A stretch of DNA of 64,000 bases from an uncultured Bacteroides sp. (GCA_958477465.1 CAUEFX010000003.1:73822-137821); one strand, 5' to 3'. Shown: positions 1-8,383, counted from the first letter of the stretch. Made by a program: numbers and translations. Notes: generated by a model from the letters alone, not told the origin.

Positions 1-526
1 GGTCTGTACGCGGACGCATATAATATCCTTCCGTCCAGGCCTTGGACACCAATTTGATAAGATTGTGATACCCTTTCTCGTTTTTGGCAAGCACAATCAG
101 GTGATACCCGCTCTGGTCAGCCTTTCCATCTTTCTTATCCATCGTGCGACGGGCCACATACATCTCACACCCGATGATGGGCTTGAACAGTTTTGCCTCC
201 GCTTCAGCAATCTTAGCTTTACAGCCGGCAATCTCCGCCTCCTTGTCCTCACACTCCACATCGCCGGACTCAATGGCAGCCAGCCGTTTTTTCAGGTCTT
301 TTATCTCACCTTTCGGCCCGCTGTTTTTCTTATTGACATAATTTGTAAATTCCTTGATACCGAACATGTTTCCATGATCGGTAACAGCAATCCCTTTCAT
401 CCCGTTCTTCATCGCTTTATCGACCAACGCGCTGACGCTGGCCTGCCCATCCAGAAGCGAATACTGGGTATGGACATGTAAATGAACGAAATCCTGCATA
501 TTGATAGGTTGATTATTTTGAGCCAT
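1..526 (-). CDS. dnaE: DNA polymerase III subunit alpha, 5' part (runs off the left edge)
   Basis: Catalytic alpha subunit of the replicative DNA polymerase. Only the first ~175 codons are in the window. Read on the minus strand, the N-terminus shows the PHP-domain signature [13 protein letters not shown] followed by [12 protein letters not shown], the metal-binding histidines of the DnaE PHP domain. The frame stays open to position 1. Two in-frame ATGs are possible: 526 (MAQNNQPIN...) and 499 ([10 protein letters not shown]...). 526 is preferred only because it is the most upstream. The gene is divergent from psd with a short intergenic region. Family assignment is firm; the exact start is not. 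Confidence 0.93.
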   Translation of the reverse strand, partial: MAQNNQPINMQDFVHLHVHTQYSLLDGQASVSALVDKAMKNGMKGIAVTDHGNMFGIKEFTNYVNKKNSGPKGEIKDLKKRLAAIESGDVECEDKEAEIAGCKAKIAEAEAKLFKPIIGCEMYVARRTMDKKDGKADQSGYHLIVLAKNEKGYHNLIKLVSKAWTEGYYMRPRTD

Positions 527-603
527 AAAAGTACAATCTATAAGGTTACCAACAAAAATAATGCCCGAAAAGTTATTAACATGTGCATTTCTATCGTCAT
601 TTA

Positions 604-635
604 CTTGCTGGATTTTCAAATTAAGTATATTTTTG
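604..635 (+). promoter_or_regulatory. Predicted Bacteroides-type promoter for psd
   Basis: The -7 box TATTTTTG (628-635) matches TAnnTTTG. A -33-like CTTG lies at 604-607 with a 20-bp spacer. The box is 26 bp upstream of the proposed psd ATG, which supports the internal start at 662 over a longer reading frame. Confidence 0.55.
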
Positions 636-661
636 CAGACAATTATCATTCATTAGCGCAC

Positions 662-1348
662 ATGAGTCGACTTAAGAAATTAAAAAAGATACGCATTCAC
701 CGTGAAGGCACACATATACTATGGGGCAGCCTGCTGTTGCTGTTGCTTGTCAACGCTGCCCTTTACTATGGAATAGAATATAGACTGCCTTTTTATCTGG
801 TGGCTCTGGCCAGTATCATTGTCTACGGATTGATGGTTAACTTTTTCCGTTGTCCGAAGCGCCTTTTCGGAGAAGAGACGGAAAAGATCGTCGTTGCGCC
901 CGCTGATGGTAAGATTGTGGTTATTGAAGAAGTGGACGAGCACGAATACTTTCACGACCGCCGCATTATGGTGTCCATCTTTATGAGTATTTTGAACGTA
1001 CACGCCAATTGGTATCCGGTAGACGGAACCGTAAAAAAGGTATCCCATCACAACGGTAAATTCATGAAAGCCTGGCTGCCCAAGGCCAGTACGGAGAACG
1101 AGCGTTCCACCGTCGTCATCGAAACTCCGGAAGGAGTGGAGATTCTGACGCGTCAGATTGCCGGAGCGATGGCACGCCGCATCGTCACTTATGCCGAAGT
1201 AGGTGAAGAGTGTTATATCGACGAACACATGGGATTCATCAAATTCGGTTCACGCGTAGACGTATACCTTCCATTGGGTACGGAGATATGCGTCACAATG
1301 GGACAATTAACGACCGGTAATCAAACGGTTATCGCCAAACTGAAATAA
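662..1348 (+). CDS. psd: Phosphatidylserine decarboxylase family protein
   Basis: Converts phosphatidylserine to phosphatidylethanolamine at the inner membrane. The protein is 228 aa, the usual size of the short Bacteroidetes Psd type. Two hydrophobic segments lie at about residues 20-34 and 43-60. The C-terminal KFGSR (G196-S197) is the self-cleavage site that makes the pyruvoyl prosthetic group. The frame is open upstream to 482, but the start [20 protein letters not shown] at 662 fits the family and the predicted promoter at 604-635. pssA, which supplies the substrate, begins 11 bp downstream, so the two form a short phospholipid operon. Confidence 0.93.
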   Translation: MSRLKKLKKIRIHREGTHILWGSLLLLLLVNAALYYGIEYRLPFYLVALASIIVYGLMVNFFRCPKRLFGEETEKIVVAPADGKIVVIEEVDEHEYFHDRRIMVSIFMSILNVHANWYPVDGTVKKVSHHNGKFMKAWLPKASTENERSTVVIETPEGVEILTRQIAGAMARRIVTYAEVGEECYIDEHMGFIKFGSRVDVYLPLGTEICVTMGQLTTGNQTVIAKLK

Positions 1349-1359
1349 AAACTGTCACA

Positions 1360-2067
1360 ATGGCAAACGTTTTCACCAAATACATCCCCAACACAGTAAC
1401 CTGCCTGAATCTTTTCTCCGGTTGCATTGCTTGTGTCATGGCTTTTGAAGCACGCTACGAACTGGCTTTTATCTTCATTGTGTTAAGTGCGGTTTTCGAC
1501 TTTTTCGACGGGATGTTGGCACGTTTGCTGAATGCCCACTCCCCGATCGGCAAGGATTTGGATTCGTTGGCCGATGACATCAGTTTCGGTGCGGCACCTG
1601 CATTTATCGTTTTCTCTCTATTCAAAGAGATGCACTATCCCGCAAATATCGAGTTCATCGCTCCCTATCTGCCGTATGCGGCTTTTCTCATTGCCGTGTT
1701 TTCGGGTTTGCGATTGGCCAAGTTCAATAACGACACCCGCCAGACCACTTCGTTTATCGGTCTTCCGGTACCGGCCAATGCATTGTTTTGGGGTTCATTA
1801 ATAGTAGGCGCCCACGATTTTCTCACAACTCCGGCCTGCCATCCCCTCTACATTCTGATATTGGTGATGCTCTTTTCGTGGCTGTTAGTGTCGGAGATTC
1901 CAATGTTCTCGTTGAAATTCAAAAACCTGTCCTGGAAAGACAATAAAGTCAGTTTTTCTTTCCTGATCGTATGCATCCCACTGCTTATTTTATTGGGCGT
2001 CAGCGGATTTGCAGCGGCAATTGTATGGTATATCATACTTTCACTTTTTACAAGAAAAAATAAATAA
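1360..2067 (+). CDS. pssA: CDP-diacylglycerol--serine O-phosphatidyltransferase
   Basis: Makes phosphatidylserine from CDP-diacylglycerol and L-serine, the step before Psd. The full CDP-alcohol phosphotransferase motif DG(x2)AR(x8)G(x3)D(x3)D is visible: D50, G51, A54, R55, G64, D68, D72. It is followed by several hydrophobic helices, as expected for an integral membrane enzyme of 235 aa. The spacing from psd is 11 bp, so co-transcription and a shared pathway are likely. Confidence 0.95.
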   Translation: MANVFTKYIPNTVTCLNLFSGCIACVMAFEARYELAFIFIVLSAVFDFFDGMLARLLNAHSPIGKDLDSLADDISFGAAPAFIVFSLFKEMHYPANIEFIAPYLPYAAFLIAVFSGLRLAKFNNDTRQTTSFIGLPVPANALFWGSLIVGAHDFLTTPACHPLYILILVMLFSWLLVSEIPMFSLKFKNLSWKDNKVSFSFLIVCIPLLILLGVSGFAAAIVWYIILSLFTRKNK

Positions 2068-2129
2068 ACAATCCTTTTGGCACGTTTGTTGTACTACCAG
2101 TTTCAAACAACGTATAAAACTAACAACCC

Positions 2130-2414
2130 ATGCATATTTTAGGATTAATATTCATTTTTATCATAGCTATCTTCGTTATCGGTATTTCAGTCATAGGCAG
2201 CATATTGCAAGCCATTTTCGGCTTGGGAAGGCGCTCACGACCGAATCCGCATACTTATACAACATCCGGCGAGAGAAGACAACAACAGAATTCCCAAAGG
2301 AGAGAGGATGAAGAAGAAGTATATAACGCGGAAGAAGATATCCATCCACGGAAACACAAGAAGATCTTTACGAAAGACGAAGGAGAATACGTTGATTTTG
2401 AGGAAATCAAATAA
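2130..2414 (+). CDS. DUF4834-like small membrane protein
   Basis: A 94-aa protein with one strongly hydrophobic N-terminal helix (about residues 2-31) and a very polar, acidic C-terminal half rich in Q, R, E and K. This is the architecture of the Bacteroidetes DUF4834 family, which often follows phospholipid genes. The start at 2130 gives the transmembrane segment directly after MHILG. Function is unknown. It lies 62 bp after pssA and may belong to the same transcript. Confidence 0.75.
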   Translation: MHILGLIFIFIIAIFVIGISVIGSILQAIFGLGRRSRPNPHTYTTSGERRQQQNSQRREDEEEVYNAEEDIHPRKHKKIFTKDEGEYVDFEEIK

Positions 2415-2495
2415 CGGGAGCCTATACAGAAACCACTACTGTTTTCAGTCGGAATTTTTCTCTCACAGACTGTAAAAAAACAGCTATTCGAACCT

Positions 2496-2742
2496 ATTTT
2501 TACCCCCTTCACACCTTTCACCTTTTTGGCTCTATCGGCTTGTTCATCGGCAATAGAGGGTGAAGGGACACTCCTGTATTTCCATATATTGTACTTTCCT
2601 CCCGATAACAAGTATGCCAAAGGCTTGTAAGAGCCATGCTCACGAGCCGTAAGAACCATACCGACGGGGCTTCACCCTACACCTGCGATAAACAAAGGCT
2701 TTGAGAGAAAAAGGTGAAGGAGGTGAAGGGGGCAAAAACATA
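2496..2742. repeat. Inverted repeat of ~30 bp around a ~180-bp spacer
   Basis: The arms lie near 2498-2530 and 2708-2740. The left arm holds CCCCCTTCACACCTTTCACC flanked by T-runs. The right arm, read in reverse complement, holds CCCCCTTCACCTCCTTCACC with the same flanks. A further TGAAGGG lies at about 2561. No convincing coding frame spans it. It looks like a dispersed intergenic element rather than a gene. Confidence 0.5.
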
Positions 2743-2775
2743 CTGAATACAGGTAGTTTACAGGAGAAAATCAGT

Positions 2776-2935
2776 TCTTTTCTAAGGGCGCTATGTCTTT
2801 TCGGGAAACATGTTATATTTTTTTTTGAAAGACACTACATCTTTTTTTAAAAGACGCTATATGTTTTTTTGAAAGATGTTATGTCTTTTTTTAAAAGATG
2901 CTATGTCTTTTTTCGAAAGACTTAAGTCTTTTCGG
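2776..2935. repeat. Degenerate ~22-bp tandem repeat array (about 7 units)
   Basis: Units of the form TTTTTTTGAAAGATGTTATG follow one another with small changes (GAAAGACACTACATC, AAAAGACGCTATATG, GAAAGATGTTATGTC, AAAAGATGCTATGTC, GAAAGACTTAAGTC). The array ends 28 bp from the tadA stop codon. There are no spacers, so it is not a CRISPR array. Confidence 0.65.
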
Positions 2936-2962
2936 GGAGCTTCTCCAAGCCCTTGTGACAAC

Positions 2963-3397
2963 TCATCTTTTCGCCGCAAAAAAGGCTTTCATCAGCGCAG
3001 CGCACTCTTCAGCAAGAACTCCTTTGACAACAACCGTCTTGGGATGCAATGCCTGTGCGGCATACCGTTGATACCCCCGTTTCTCATCTTCCGCTCCAAA
3101 GACCAATCTTCCGGTTTGCGCCCAGGCAATGGCTCCGGCGCACATCACACAGGGTTCTACGGTTACATAAAGCGTACATTCATTCAGATATTTTCCACCA
3201 AGAACATTGGCGGCGGCAGTGATGACTTGCATCTCGGCATGGGCAGTCACGTCATTCAACGTTTCCGTCAGATTGTGGGCACGACCGATAATTCGCTCTT
3301 TACATACAACGACAGCGCCTACGGGAACCTCTCCCTTATCGGCTGCTTTCTGCGCTTCGACAAGCGCCTGCTTCATAAAATAAGTATCGTCCAGCAT
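2963..3397 (-). CDS. tadA: tRNA adenosine(34) deaminase
   Basis: Deaminates adenosine to inosine at the wobble position of tRNA-Arg(ACG). The 144-aa protein has the cytidine/deoxycytidylate deaminase fold with the zinc site HAE (H53, proton-shuttle E55) and PCVMC (C83, C86). The opening MLDDTYFMKQALVEAQKAAD matches the family start. The gene is preceded on the same strand by a small hypothetical gene 12 bp away, so the two probably share a transcript. Confidence 0.95.
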   Translation of the reverse strand: MLDDTYFMKQALVEAQKAADKGEVPVGAVVVCKERIIGRAHNLTETLNDVTAHAEMQVITAAANVLGGKYLNECTLYVTVEPCVMCAGAIAWAQTGRLVFGAEDEKRGYQRYAAQALHPKTVVVKGVLAEECAALMKAFFAAKR

Positions 3398-3409
3398 ATC
3401 ATTACATTA

Positions 3410-3613
3410 TCAGCGTCTCATATCGTGCTCACCGAAAAGGGTGGGATAATCTTCTTCCATATTCTTATGGATAAACATAAGAATCGTTTCACGAAGCCAA
3501 CGCGATTTATTTGTGATCTTGTACTTTTCCAGATACCGGTTCACAATCATCTGTTCGTCTTCGCTCAGCAAAATGCTCATCCGCCGTTCACGCTTTGTGA
3601 CTTCGTCGTGCAT
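3410..3613 (-). CDS. Small conserved hypothetical, ribbon-helix-helix-like
   Basis: A 67-aa basic protein. The core MSILLSEDEQMIVNRYLEKYKITNKSRW... resembles a ribbon-helix-helix or MobC-type beta-strand plus two helices, but I cannot name a family. A longer start at 3643 would add ten residues. A good minus-strand -7 box (TAATTTTG, 3652-3659) would leave almost no leader for 3643, so 3613 is preferred. It lies directly upstream of tadA on the same strand. Function is unknown. Confidence 0.6.
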   Translation of the reverse strand: MHDEVTKRERRMSILLSEDEQMIVNRYLEKYKITNKSRWLRETILMFIHKNMEEDYPTLFGEHDMRR

Positions 3614-3651
3614 TCTCAGACACTTTTTCCCTCTCCTTTTCATATATTTTG

Positions 3652-3681
3652 CAAAATTACTTTTCCTTCCGTAAAAACAAA
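3652..3681 (-). promoter_or_regulatory. Predicted promoter for the RHH-like gene and tadA
   Basis: On the minus strand the -7 box TAATTTTG (3652-3659) is preceded by TTTG (3678-3681) with an 18-bp spacer, slightly short of the usual 19-21. It is the main argument for the downstream start codon of the small gene. Confidence 0.5.
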
Positions 3682-3752
3682 GAATAAAAAAGAGTATTTT
3701 TGCATTCCGACTGCCAAATTAGGGCTATCAGCTACTGAAATCCAACAGCCGG

Positions 3753-3837
3753 TTACCTTTTTTGAATGATGACTGCTTTTAATTGATGGCAACTTTTAAT
3801 TAGTGACTACTTTTAATTAATGATTACTCTAAAGATA
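3753..3837. repeat. 17-bp tandem repeat running into the yraN start codon
   Basis: Five degenerate units of exactly 17 bp: 3753-3769, 3770-3786 (TGACTGCTTTTAATTGA), 3787-3803 (TGGCAACTTTTAATTAG), 3804-3820 (TGACTACTTTTAATTAA) and 3821-3837. The last unit ends on the A of the yraN ATG, so the array is the leader of that gene. Confidence 0.7.
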
Positions 3838-4202
3838 TGGCCGTTCACAATGAATTAGGAAAAGCCGGAGAAACAGCCGCAGTAGCTTACCTGGAAGACC
3901 ACGGTTATGTGATCCGCCACCGGAATTGGCGTAAGGGACACCTCGAGCTGGATATTGTGGCAGCCAAAGACAATGAACTGATCGTAGTAGAAGTCAAGAC
4001 ACGAAGCAACAATGATGTCATGCAACCGGAGGATGCTGTAACCGCTCAAAAGATAAGAAACACGGTAAAAGCCGCAGATACCTATATCAAACTTTTCCAG
4101 ATCGACTCACCGGTGCGTTTTGACATTATCACAGCCACCGGCCGGAGCGACGGTTTTAAAATAGAACATATAAAAGAAGCATTTTATCCACCTTTATTCT
4201 AA
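3837..4202 (+). CDS. YraN family (UPF0102) endonuclease-like protein
   Basis: A 121-aa protein of the UPF0102/YraN family, which has a restriction-endonuclease-like fold. The family signatures are present: GETAAVAYLEDHGYVIRHRN, then LELDIVA and IVVEVKTRS. The D...E-x-K residues correspond to a PD-(D/E)xK-type metal site. The cellular role of the family is not settled; links to DNA repair or recombination have been proposed. It is followed 6 bp later by the MmcQ/YjbR gene and then birA, an apparent operon. Confidence 0.88.
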   Translation: MAVHNELGKAGETAAVAYLEDHGYVIRHRNWRKGHLELDIVAAKDNELIVVEVKTRSNNDVMQPEDAVTAQKIRNTVKAADTYIKLFQIDSPVRFDIITATGRSDGFKIEHIKEAFYPPLF

Positions 4203-4208
4203 GAAGAC

Positions 4209-4565
4209 ATGAATGTAGAAAGAGCCAGAGAATATTGCTTAAGCAAAAAGGGAACGGTCGAATGCTTTCCGTTCGATGACGTATCACTCGTAATGAAAGT
4301 GATGGACAAGATGTTTGCCCTTATCGACCTGGAAAGTGCCAGCACCATTGCCTTGAAATGCGACCCGGAGTATGCCATCGAACTGCGTGAACGCTATATA
4401 GCCATAGAAGCCGCCTATCATTTCAACAAGAAATACTGGAATAAAGTCTGCTTTAACATGGACGCAGACGACCGTCTGATAGAGTCGTTAATAGACCACT
4501 CGTACGAAGAAGTCATTAAGAAATTCACAAAGAAATTACGCGCCGAATATGATGCACTTCCCTGA
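4209..4565 (+). CDS. MmcQ/YjbR family protein
   Basis: A 118-aa protein of the MmcQ/YjbR family (double-wing, CyaY-like DNA-binding fold). Typical features are the N-terminal AREYCLSKKGTVECFPFDDV, the central K-x-x-D-K-M-F-A-L segment and the C-terminal DHSYEEVIKKF. Function is unproven in the family. It overlaps the birA start by 17 nt, which suggests translational coupling. Confidence 0.85.
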   Translation: MNVERAREYCLSKKGTVECFPFDDVSLVMKVMDKMFALIDLESASTIALKCDPEYAIELRERYIAIEAAYHFNKKYWNKVCFNMDADDRLIESLIDHSYEEVIKKFTKKLRAEYDALP

Positions 4566-5316
4566 AACATTCCCTGTCCCTTTGATTCATTTGGAAGAGA
4601 CAGAATCCACCAACAAATACTTGAATGAACTCTGCAACAGACAATGCGTAGGTGAACTGACTACCGTAACCGCCGACTTTCAGACTTCGGGCAGAGGCCA
4701 ACGCGGCAATAGCTGGGAATCGGAAGCCGGACAAAACCTGACGTTCAGCTTTGTCCTTTACCCCGTTTTCCTGCAAGCACGGAAGCAGTTTCTGCTGTCT
4801 CAGATCATCTCATTGGCCATCAAAGAAGAATTGGAAGAGTACGCTGCGGACATTTCCATCAAATGGCCGAACGACATATACTGGAAAGAAAAGAAAATCT
4901 GCGGCATGCTGATTGAAAACGATCTGACAGGCACGCATATCAGCCGCTGCATTACAGGAGTGGGAATCAATATCAATCAGGAAACGTTTCGCAGTGATGC
5001 CCCCAACCCTGTATCGCTGAAGCAAATCACCGGACAGACTCACGACTGCTGCCGGATACTCGCTTCCGTCATGAAACGGATAAAGGACTATTATGACCGG
5101 TTGACAACCGGAAAGCCGGAGATTCTGTCTCTCATTGCCGACCGCTATGCCTGCTCTCTCTTCCGCAAAGAGGGTTTTCACCGGTATGCCGATGCCGACG
5201 GGGAGTTTATGGCACGCCTGGTGCGAGTGGAGTCCGACGGACGGTTTATTCTTGAAGATCAGACAGGAACGACACGAAATTATCTATTCAAGGAGGTGCA
5301 ATACATACTCGATTAA
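4549..5316 (+). CDS. birA: Biotin--[acetyl-CoA-carboxylase] ligase (no repressor domain)
   Basis: Activates biotin to biotinyl-AMP and attaches it to carboxyl carrier proteins. The 255-aa protein has the catalytic loop GRGQRGNSW (here about residues 47-55), KWPNDIYW and GMLIEN, and a small C-terminal SH3-like domain. No N-terminal helix-turn-helix is present, so it is a monofunctional ligase rather than an E. coli-type BirA repressor. The start at 4549 lies within the end of the preceding gene. Confidence 0.94.
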   Translation: MMHFPETFPVPLIHLEETESTNKYLNELCNRQCVGELTTVTADFQTSGRGQRGNSWESEAGQNLTFSFVLYPVFLQARKQFLLSQIISLAIKEELEEYAADISIKWPNDIYWKEKKICGMLIENDLTGTHISRCITGVGININQETFRSDAPNPVSLKQITGQTHDCCRILASVMKRIKDYYDRLTTGKPEILSLIADRYACSLFRKEGFHRYADADGEFMARLVRVESDGRFILEDQTGTTRNYLFKEVQYILD

Positions 5317-5350
5317 AGCATCACGTCAAAGCATCACGCTGCACAAAGAA

Positions 5351-5444
5351 GGTGTATCAAAATGCACAAAACTTAAAAATCGCCCCTGCCACAAACATTT
5401 GTAGCAGAGGCGATTCCTTTGAAAAGGACATTTCTGAAACGCCC
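5351..5444 (+). repeat. MITE-like repeat, copy 1 (plus orientation)
   Basis: About 90 bp that is ~80% identical to the reverse complement of 6273-6367. The ends are imperfect terminal inverted repeats of the form GTGTGTCAAAATG / CATTTTGACACAC, and the middle holds a hairpin CCTGCCACAAA...TTTGTAGCAGAGG. The two copies bracket the TPR gene in inverted orientation. This copy lies downstream of both birA and the TPR gene, where its hairpin could also act as a terminator. Confidence 0.7.
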
Positions 5445-5482
5445 TCTTGGGTAGATTTTCTTTATTGGGGGAGGCCGAGCAG

Positions 5483-6163
5483 CTATTTCAGTTCCGCCTC
5501 CATCTTTTTTATCTTCTCCAACGTTTTCTTCACTTCAGCCGAAGGAAACTGCCGGACTACATTCTGCAAATATCCCTTCGCCTTACCGTAACCGTCTGTC
5601 ATCAGTTTGTTTAACCCGTCTTTATAGCGGGCATACTGCATCCGCGTAGGCGAACTGATTTTTTTATAATCCCGCATCAGTTGCTGTTTTTCCCGTTCTG
5701 CCATCAGATAATAATAGTTTCCGACAAAAATATTGGCAGCCAAATGGTTTGCATCCAGCGAAAGCACTTTCTGATAAGTCTGCAAAGCATCCTTTTCTTT
5801 TCCACGGTATACTTCCATTTCTGCACAAGTAGCAAGCCATGTCACGTCATTGGGGATTTTTTGAAGCACTTCTTTACAGAAAAGGTAAGCTTTGTCATAA
5901 TTCCGTATATTCTTATAATGAGAAGCAAGCTCCTGCGCCATCTTAATACAGACACCGCCCGACTTATCGACACTTGTCCAATAGAACATTTCCGACTTAT
6001 CAGCACTCAGCTGAATAGCCTGTCGGAACAGGCCGACCGCTTGTTCCCACTGTTCGGCTGCCATGGCTGCCGAAACTTTCTGCAGCACCTCTTCGGCAGA
6101 CTGAGCCGAAAGCGCCAGCGGAAAAGAGAGCAAAAAAGTAAATAGCAAAGTTAAGGTTCTCAT
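5483..6163 (-). CDS. Secreted/periplasmic TPR-repeat protein
   Basis: A 226-aa protein with an N-terminal signal peptide (about residues 1-20, ending ALSAQ) and tetratricopeptide-like helices. Recognisable units are EQWEQAVGLFRQAIQLSADK, NYDKAYLFCKEVLQKIPNDV and GKEKDALQTYQKVLSLDANH. No catalytic motif is seen, so it is probably a scaffold or partner protein in the envelope. A -7 box TATCTTTG lies at 6195-6202 on the minus strand. The gene stands alone between two inverted MITE-like repeats. No specific function can be given. Confidence 0.8.
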   Translation of the reverse strand: MRTLTLLFTFLLSFPLALSAQSAEEVLQKVSAAMAAEQWEQAVGLFRQAIQLSADKSEMFYWTSVDKSGGVCIKMAQELASHYKNIRNYDKAYLFCKEVLQKIPNDVTWLATCAEMEVYRGKEKDALQTYQKVLSLDANHLAANIFVGNYYYLMAEREKQQLMRDYKKISSPTRMQYARYKDGLNKLMTDGYGKAKGYLQNVVRQFPSAEVKKTLEKIKKMEAELK

Positions 6164-6194
6164 CTCATTAATACTTATTCAGTTAAGTGTACTG

Positions 6195-6202
6195 CAAAGA
6201 TA
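6195..6202 (-). promoter_or_regulatory. Predicted -7 box for the TPR gene
   Basis: TATCTTTG on the minus strand, ~32 bp upstream of the TPR start codon. No strong -33 box is seen at the expected distance. Confidence 0.4.
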
Positions 6203-6272
6203 ATGATTTTTATCCTCATTTGTTCAGAAACTGTTTTGATTTTTATTCGAAATTCATTCCACCTTATACTTG

Positions 6273-6367
6273 AGTGTGCGTCAAAATGTTCTTTCCTAAG
6301 GAATCGTCTCTGCTACAAGCATTTGTGGCAGGGGTAATTTCTAAGTCTTGCTCATTTTGACACACCC
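6273..6367 (-). repeat. MITE-like repeat, copy 2 (minus orientation)
   Basis: The better preserved copy: GTGTGCGTCAAAATG at the left end and CATTTTGACACACCC at the right end form clear terminal inverted repeats. The internal hairpin GTCTCTGCTACAAG...TTTGTGGCAGGGG is the inverted counterpart of that in copy 1. It is also just downstream of the last PUL gene (stop at 6409), where it may terminate transcription. Confidence 0.75.
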
Positions 6368-6408
6368 TCAACAAGAAGCAGAATAAGCCCGGAATAATCA
6401 ATATCAGG

Positions 6409-8259
6409 TTATCTTACATAAACTTTGGCTGAACAGGTTGTCCGGTCTTCATTCTGTATATTGACCACATAGAGTCCCGGTATCAGCAAATCACTGCCGA
6501 CCATACGGTTGGAGGCGACTGCAAATGATTGCAACAGTACCCCTTTTAGATTATAGATACATGCTTGTCCGTTCATGCGCGACTCTACAAACAACCGGCC
6601 TGTCCCGGCAAAGACATTAGGCTGTTCATACTGCTTGGCCACCGCAACACCGGTACCCAAGTGACGGGCTGCCAACTGGGCATCGTATAATGATTGCGGC
6701 TGCAACCCCTTTTGATTCTGCCCTTCCACATATCCGGTGGTATACACATTGGTATTACGATACTTACGAATTGTCTTGGCCGTGCATCCGATCGCATAAT
6801 TCTGTCCGGTCGGCACTTTATCCAGATAGATCATCCCTTGCTGAACATCACAATTCCAAAATACACAATTGGTACCGCCCCAACCGTGCCCGCTACCCAT
6901 ATTATCACGCAGGAACATACCGATCTTCCCCGCATTGCTCTTCACGGTACCCACTTCTTTCCAGTTATCAAACAGGATGCCTTGCGACCAGAGCCTATGC
7001 CCTTCGGAAGATGCCCGGGAAAGTTCCGAACGGAAATTCTGCACCACAATGCCGCTTGCCGTAGCACATCCGTTAGAGAGATAATGATGGCGCCCATTCC
7101 GCCCATAACAATTTTTCAACAGTATCAGCTGCGAGCGGTGATAGGTTTCAAAATTATAATAAGTCCCGCCCGTACACAGCCCCGACGGATCAATAGAAAA
7201 ACAGTCCTCTATCGTACTGCGTGTTGTGGAAGTCGTCTTGATGCCGGCATGGATAAACCCGGTCATAGACACCCCTTTCACCCAGCTGTTCTCCAAGGAA
7301 CTCATATAAATACAATTCTGATCGACATTCGCTTTCGAACTGGTCGGAGTACGTTCAAAGGAGATGTGCAGATTTTCGATGCCTACATTATGACGGATGG
7401 CCGTGGCATTATTAATCTTATAGATATAGGCTTGTGCGTAAGCCTTGTCGAGCGTGTAGAACAGCGGTGCATCCAATGTGATGACATTCCCGTCTATCTT
7501 CCTGATATAACGGTGATAAGACATGTCCACATCAGTCGTTTTCCATTTCATCGACTCATCCGTATCCCGTTTGGTATTTCCACCGTACCACACGGCCTCC
7601 AGCCAAGCGGTAGTTGTGGGATACTTCACACAAATGAGATCCCCCACCTTGTAGGCACTCGCATCTGCCACGCTGAAGGCATAATCACCCGGCATCACTT
7701 TTTCCGTAACAATATCGGTACGGTTATTTCCCGAACCGTTTCCCCAGTTGTGTGCCGAACTGTTTCCCATCAGGATCAGTCTTTTTGCCTTTTCCTTGGC
7801 ATTTCTTCCATAAAGCACGGTAGAGTCCGTTGCTGCAAAGCAATTCCCTTCCCCACGGAGAATGACACCGGAATAGGTCATATTTATGGTCCCGTCTACA
7901 TTATACCGTCCGGCTTTGAGCAACACCACGCCCCGTATCCCGTTTTCATCAAGGGGATAAGCGCCCACCTTATCAATAGCAGCCTGGATGTGCGCCGTAT
8001 TGTCCGCAGCGGCATCCGGCAGCGGGCTGACCGTTTCCGTCCGTTCGGGTATATCGATCACCGGTATCGGCTCTCCGTTCTTATATCCGGCCTGGCTGAA
8101 ATCCGGTAAAACAAATCCGTCGGCATCTTGAATATAAGTCAGCGATCCGTTGTCGGCCATCTTTAAGAGTTTCGACTGCCAGTTTTCTTGGGCGCGGAGG
8201 ATTCCTGCACAGCATACAAAAGTCACTCCCGTTAAAAGCAATTTAGTACCGTTCTTCAT
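6409..8259 (-). CDS. Secreted beta-helix protein, DUF4955/pectate-lyase-like
   Basis: A 616-aa exported protein. The start at 8259 places a signal peptide at residues 1-25. Upstream in-frame codons are not needed. The N-terminal part (AAIDKVGAY...GVVLLKAGRYNV...VILRGEG) is the start of a right-handed parallel beta-helix of the pectate-lyase superfamily type. The following HHYLSNG...GWGGTNCVFWNCD region resembles DUF4955. The C-terminal ~75 residues form a sorting-domain-like beta module. It is the last gene of the PUL, ~125 bp after the phosphodiesterase gene, so it could have its own promoter. A polysaccharide lyase or hydrolase role is plausible; the substrate is unknown. Confidence 0.7.
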   Translation of the reverse strand: MKNGTKLLLTGVTFVCCAGILRAQENWQSKLLKMADNGSLTYIQDADGFVLPDFSQAGYKNGEPIPVIDIPERTETVSPLPDAAADNTAHIQAAIDKVGAYPLDENGIRGVVLLKAGRYNVDGTINMTYSGVILRGEGNCFAATDSTVLYGRNAKEKAKRLILMGNSSAHNWGNGSGNNRTDIVTEKVMPGDYAFSVADASAYKVGDLICVKYPTTTAWLEAVWYGGNTKRDTDESMKWKTTDVDMSYHRYIRKIDGNVITLDAPLFYTLDKAYAQAYIYKINNATAIRHNVGIENLHISFERTPTSSKANVDQNCIYMSSLENSWVKGVSMTGFIHAGIKTTSTTRSTIEDCFSIDPSGLCTGGTYYNFETYHRSQLILLKNCYGRNGRHHYLSNGCATASGIVVQNFRSELSRASSEGHRLWSQGILFDNWKEVGTVKSNAGKIGMFLRDNMGSGHGWGGTNCVFWNCDVQQGMIYLDKVPTGQNYAIGCTAKTIRKYRNTNVYTTGYVEGQNQKGLQPQSLYDAQLAARHLGTGVAVAKQYEQPNVFAGTGRLFVESRMNGQACIYNLKGVLLQSFAVASNRMVGSDLLIPGLYVVNIQNEDRTTCSAKVYVR

Positions 8260-8383
8260 AATCATTATTCTTTTTTTTGACCTCCAAAGAAAGGCAATAT
8301 TCCTTATACCGCTTTGCAACATTGTTTCAAATGCTATTACAATTATCCCAATCTGAGACCGGACGGGAAGCAGTCCCGGCACT

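Noticed and set aside
482..661. N-terminal extension of psd by 60 codons
   Set aside because: The extension has no similarity to Psd N-termini and overlaps the dnaE 5' end. A promoter -7 box lies inside it at 628-635, so the start at 662 is used.
2776..2935. CRISPR array
   Set aside because: Repeats follow one another without unique spacers and no cas genes are present.
2876..3769. 297-aa plus-strand reading frame
   Set aside because: Antisense to tadA and the small RHH-like gene; no family signature.
6694..8109. 471-aa plus-strand reading frame
   Set aside because: It lies fully antisense to the exported beta-helix gene, has no recognisable domain and a His/Arg/Ile-rich composition typical of a shadow frame.
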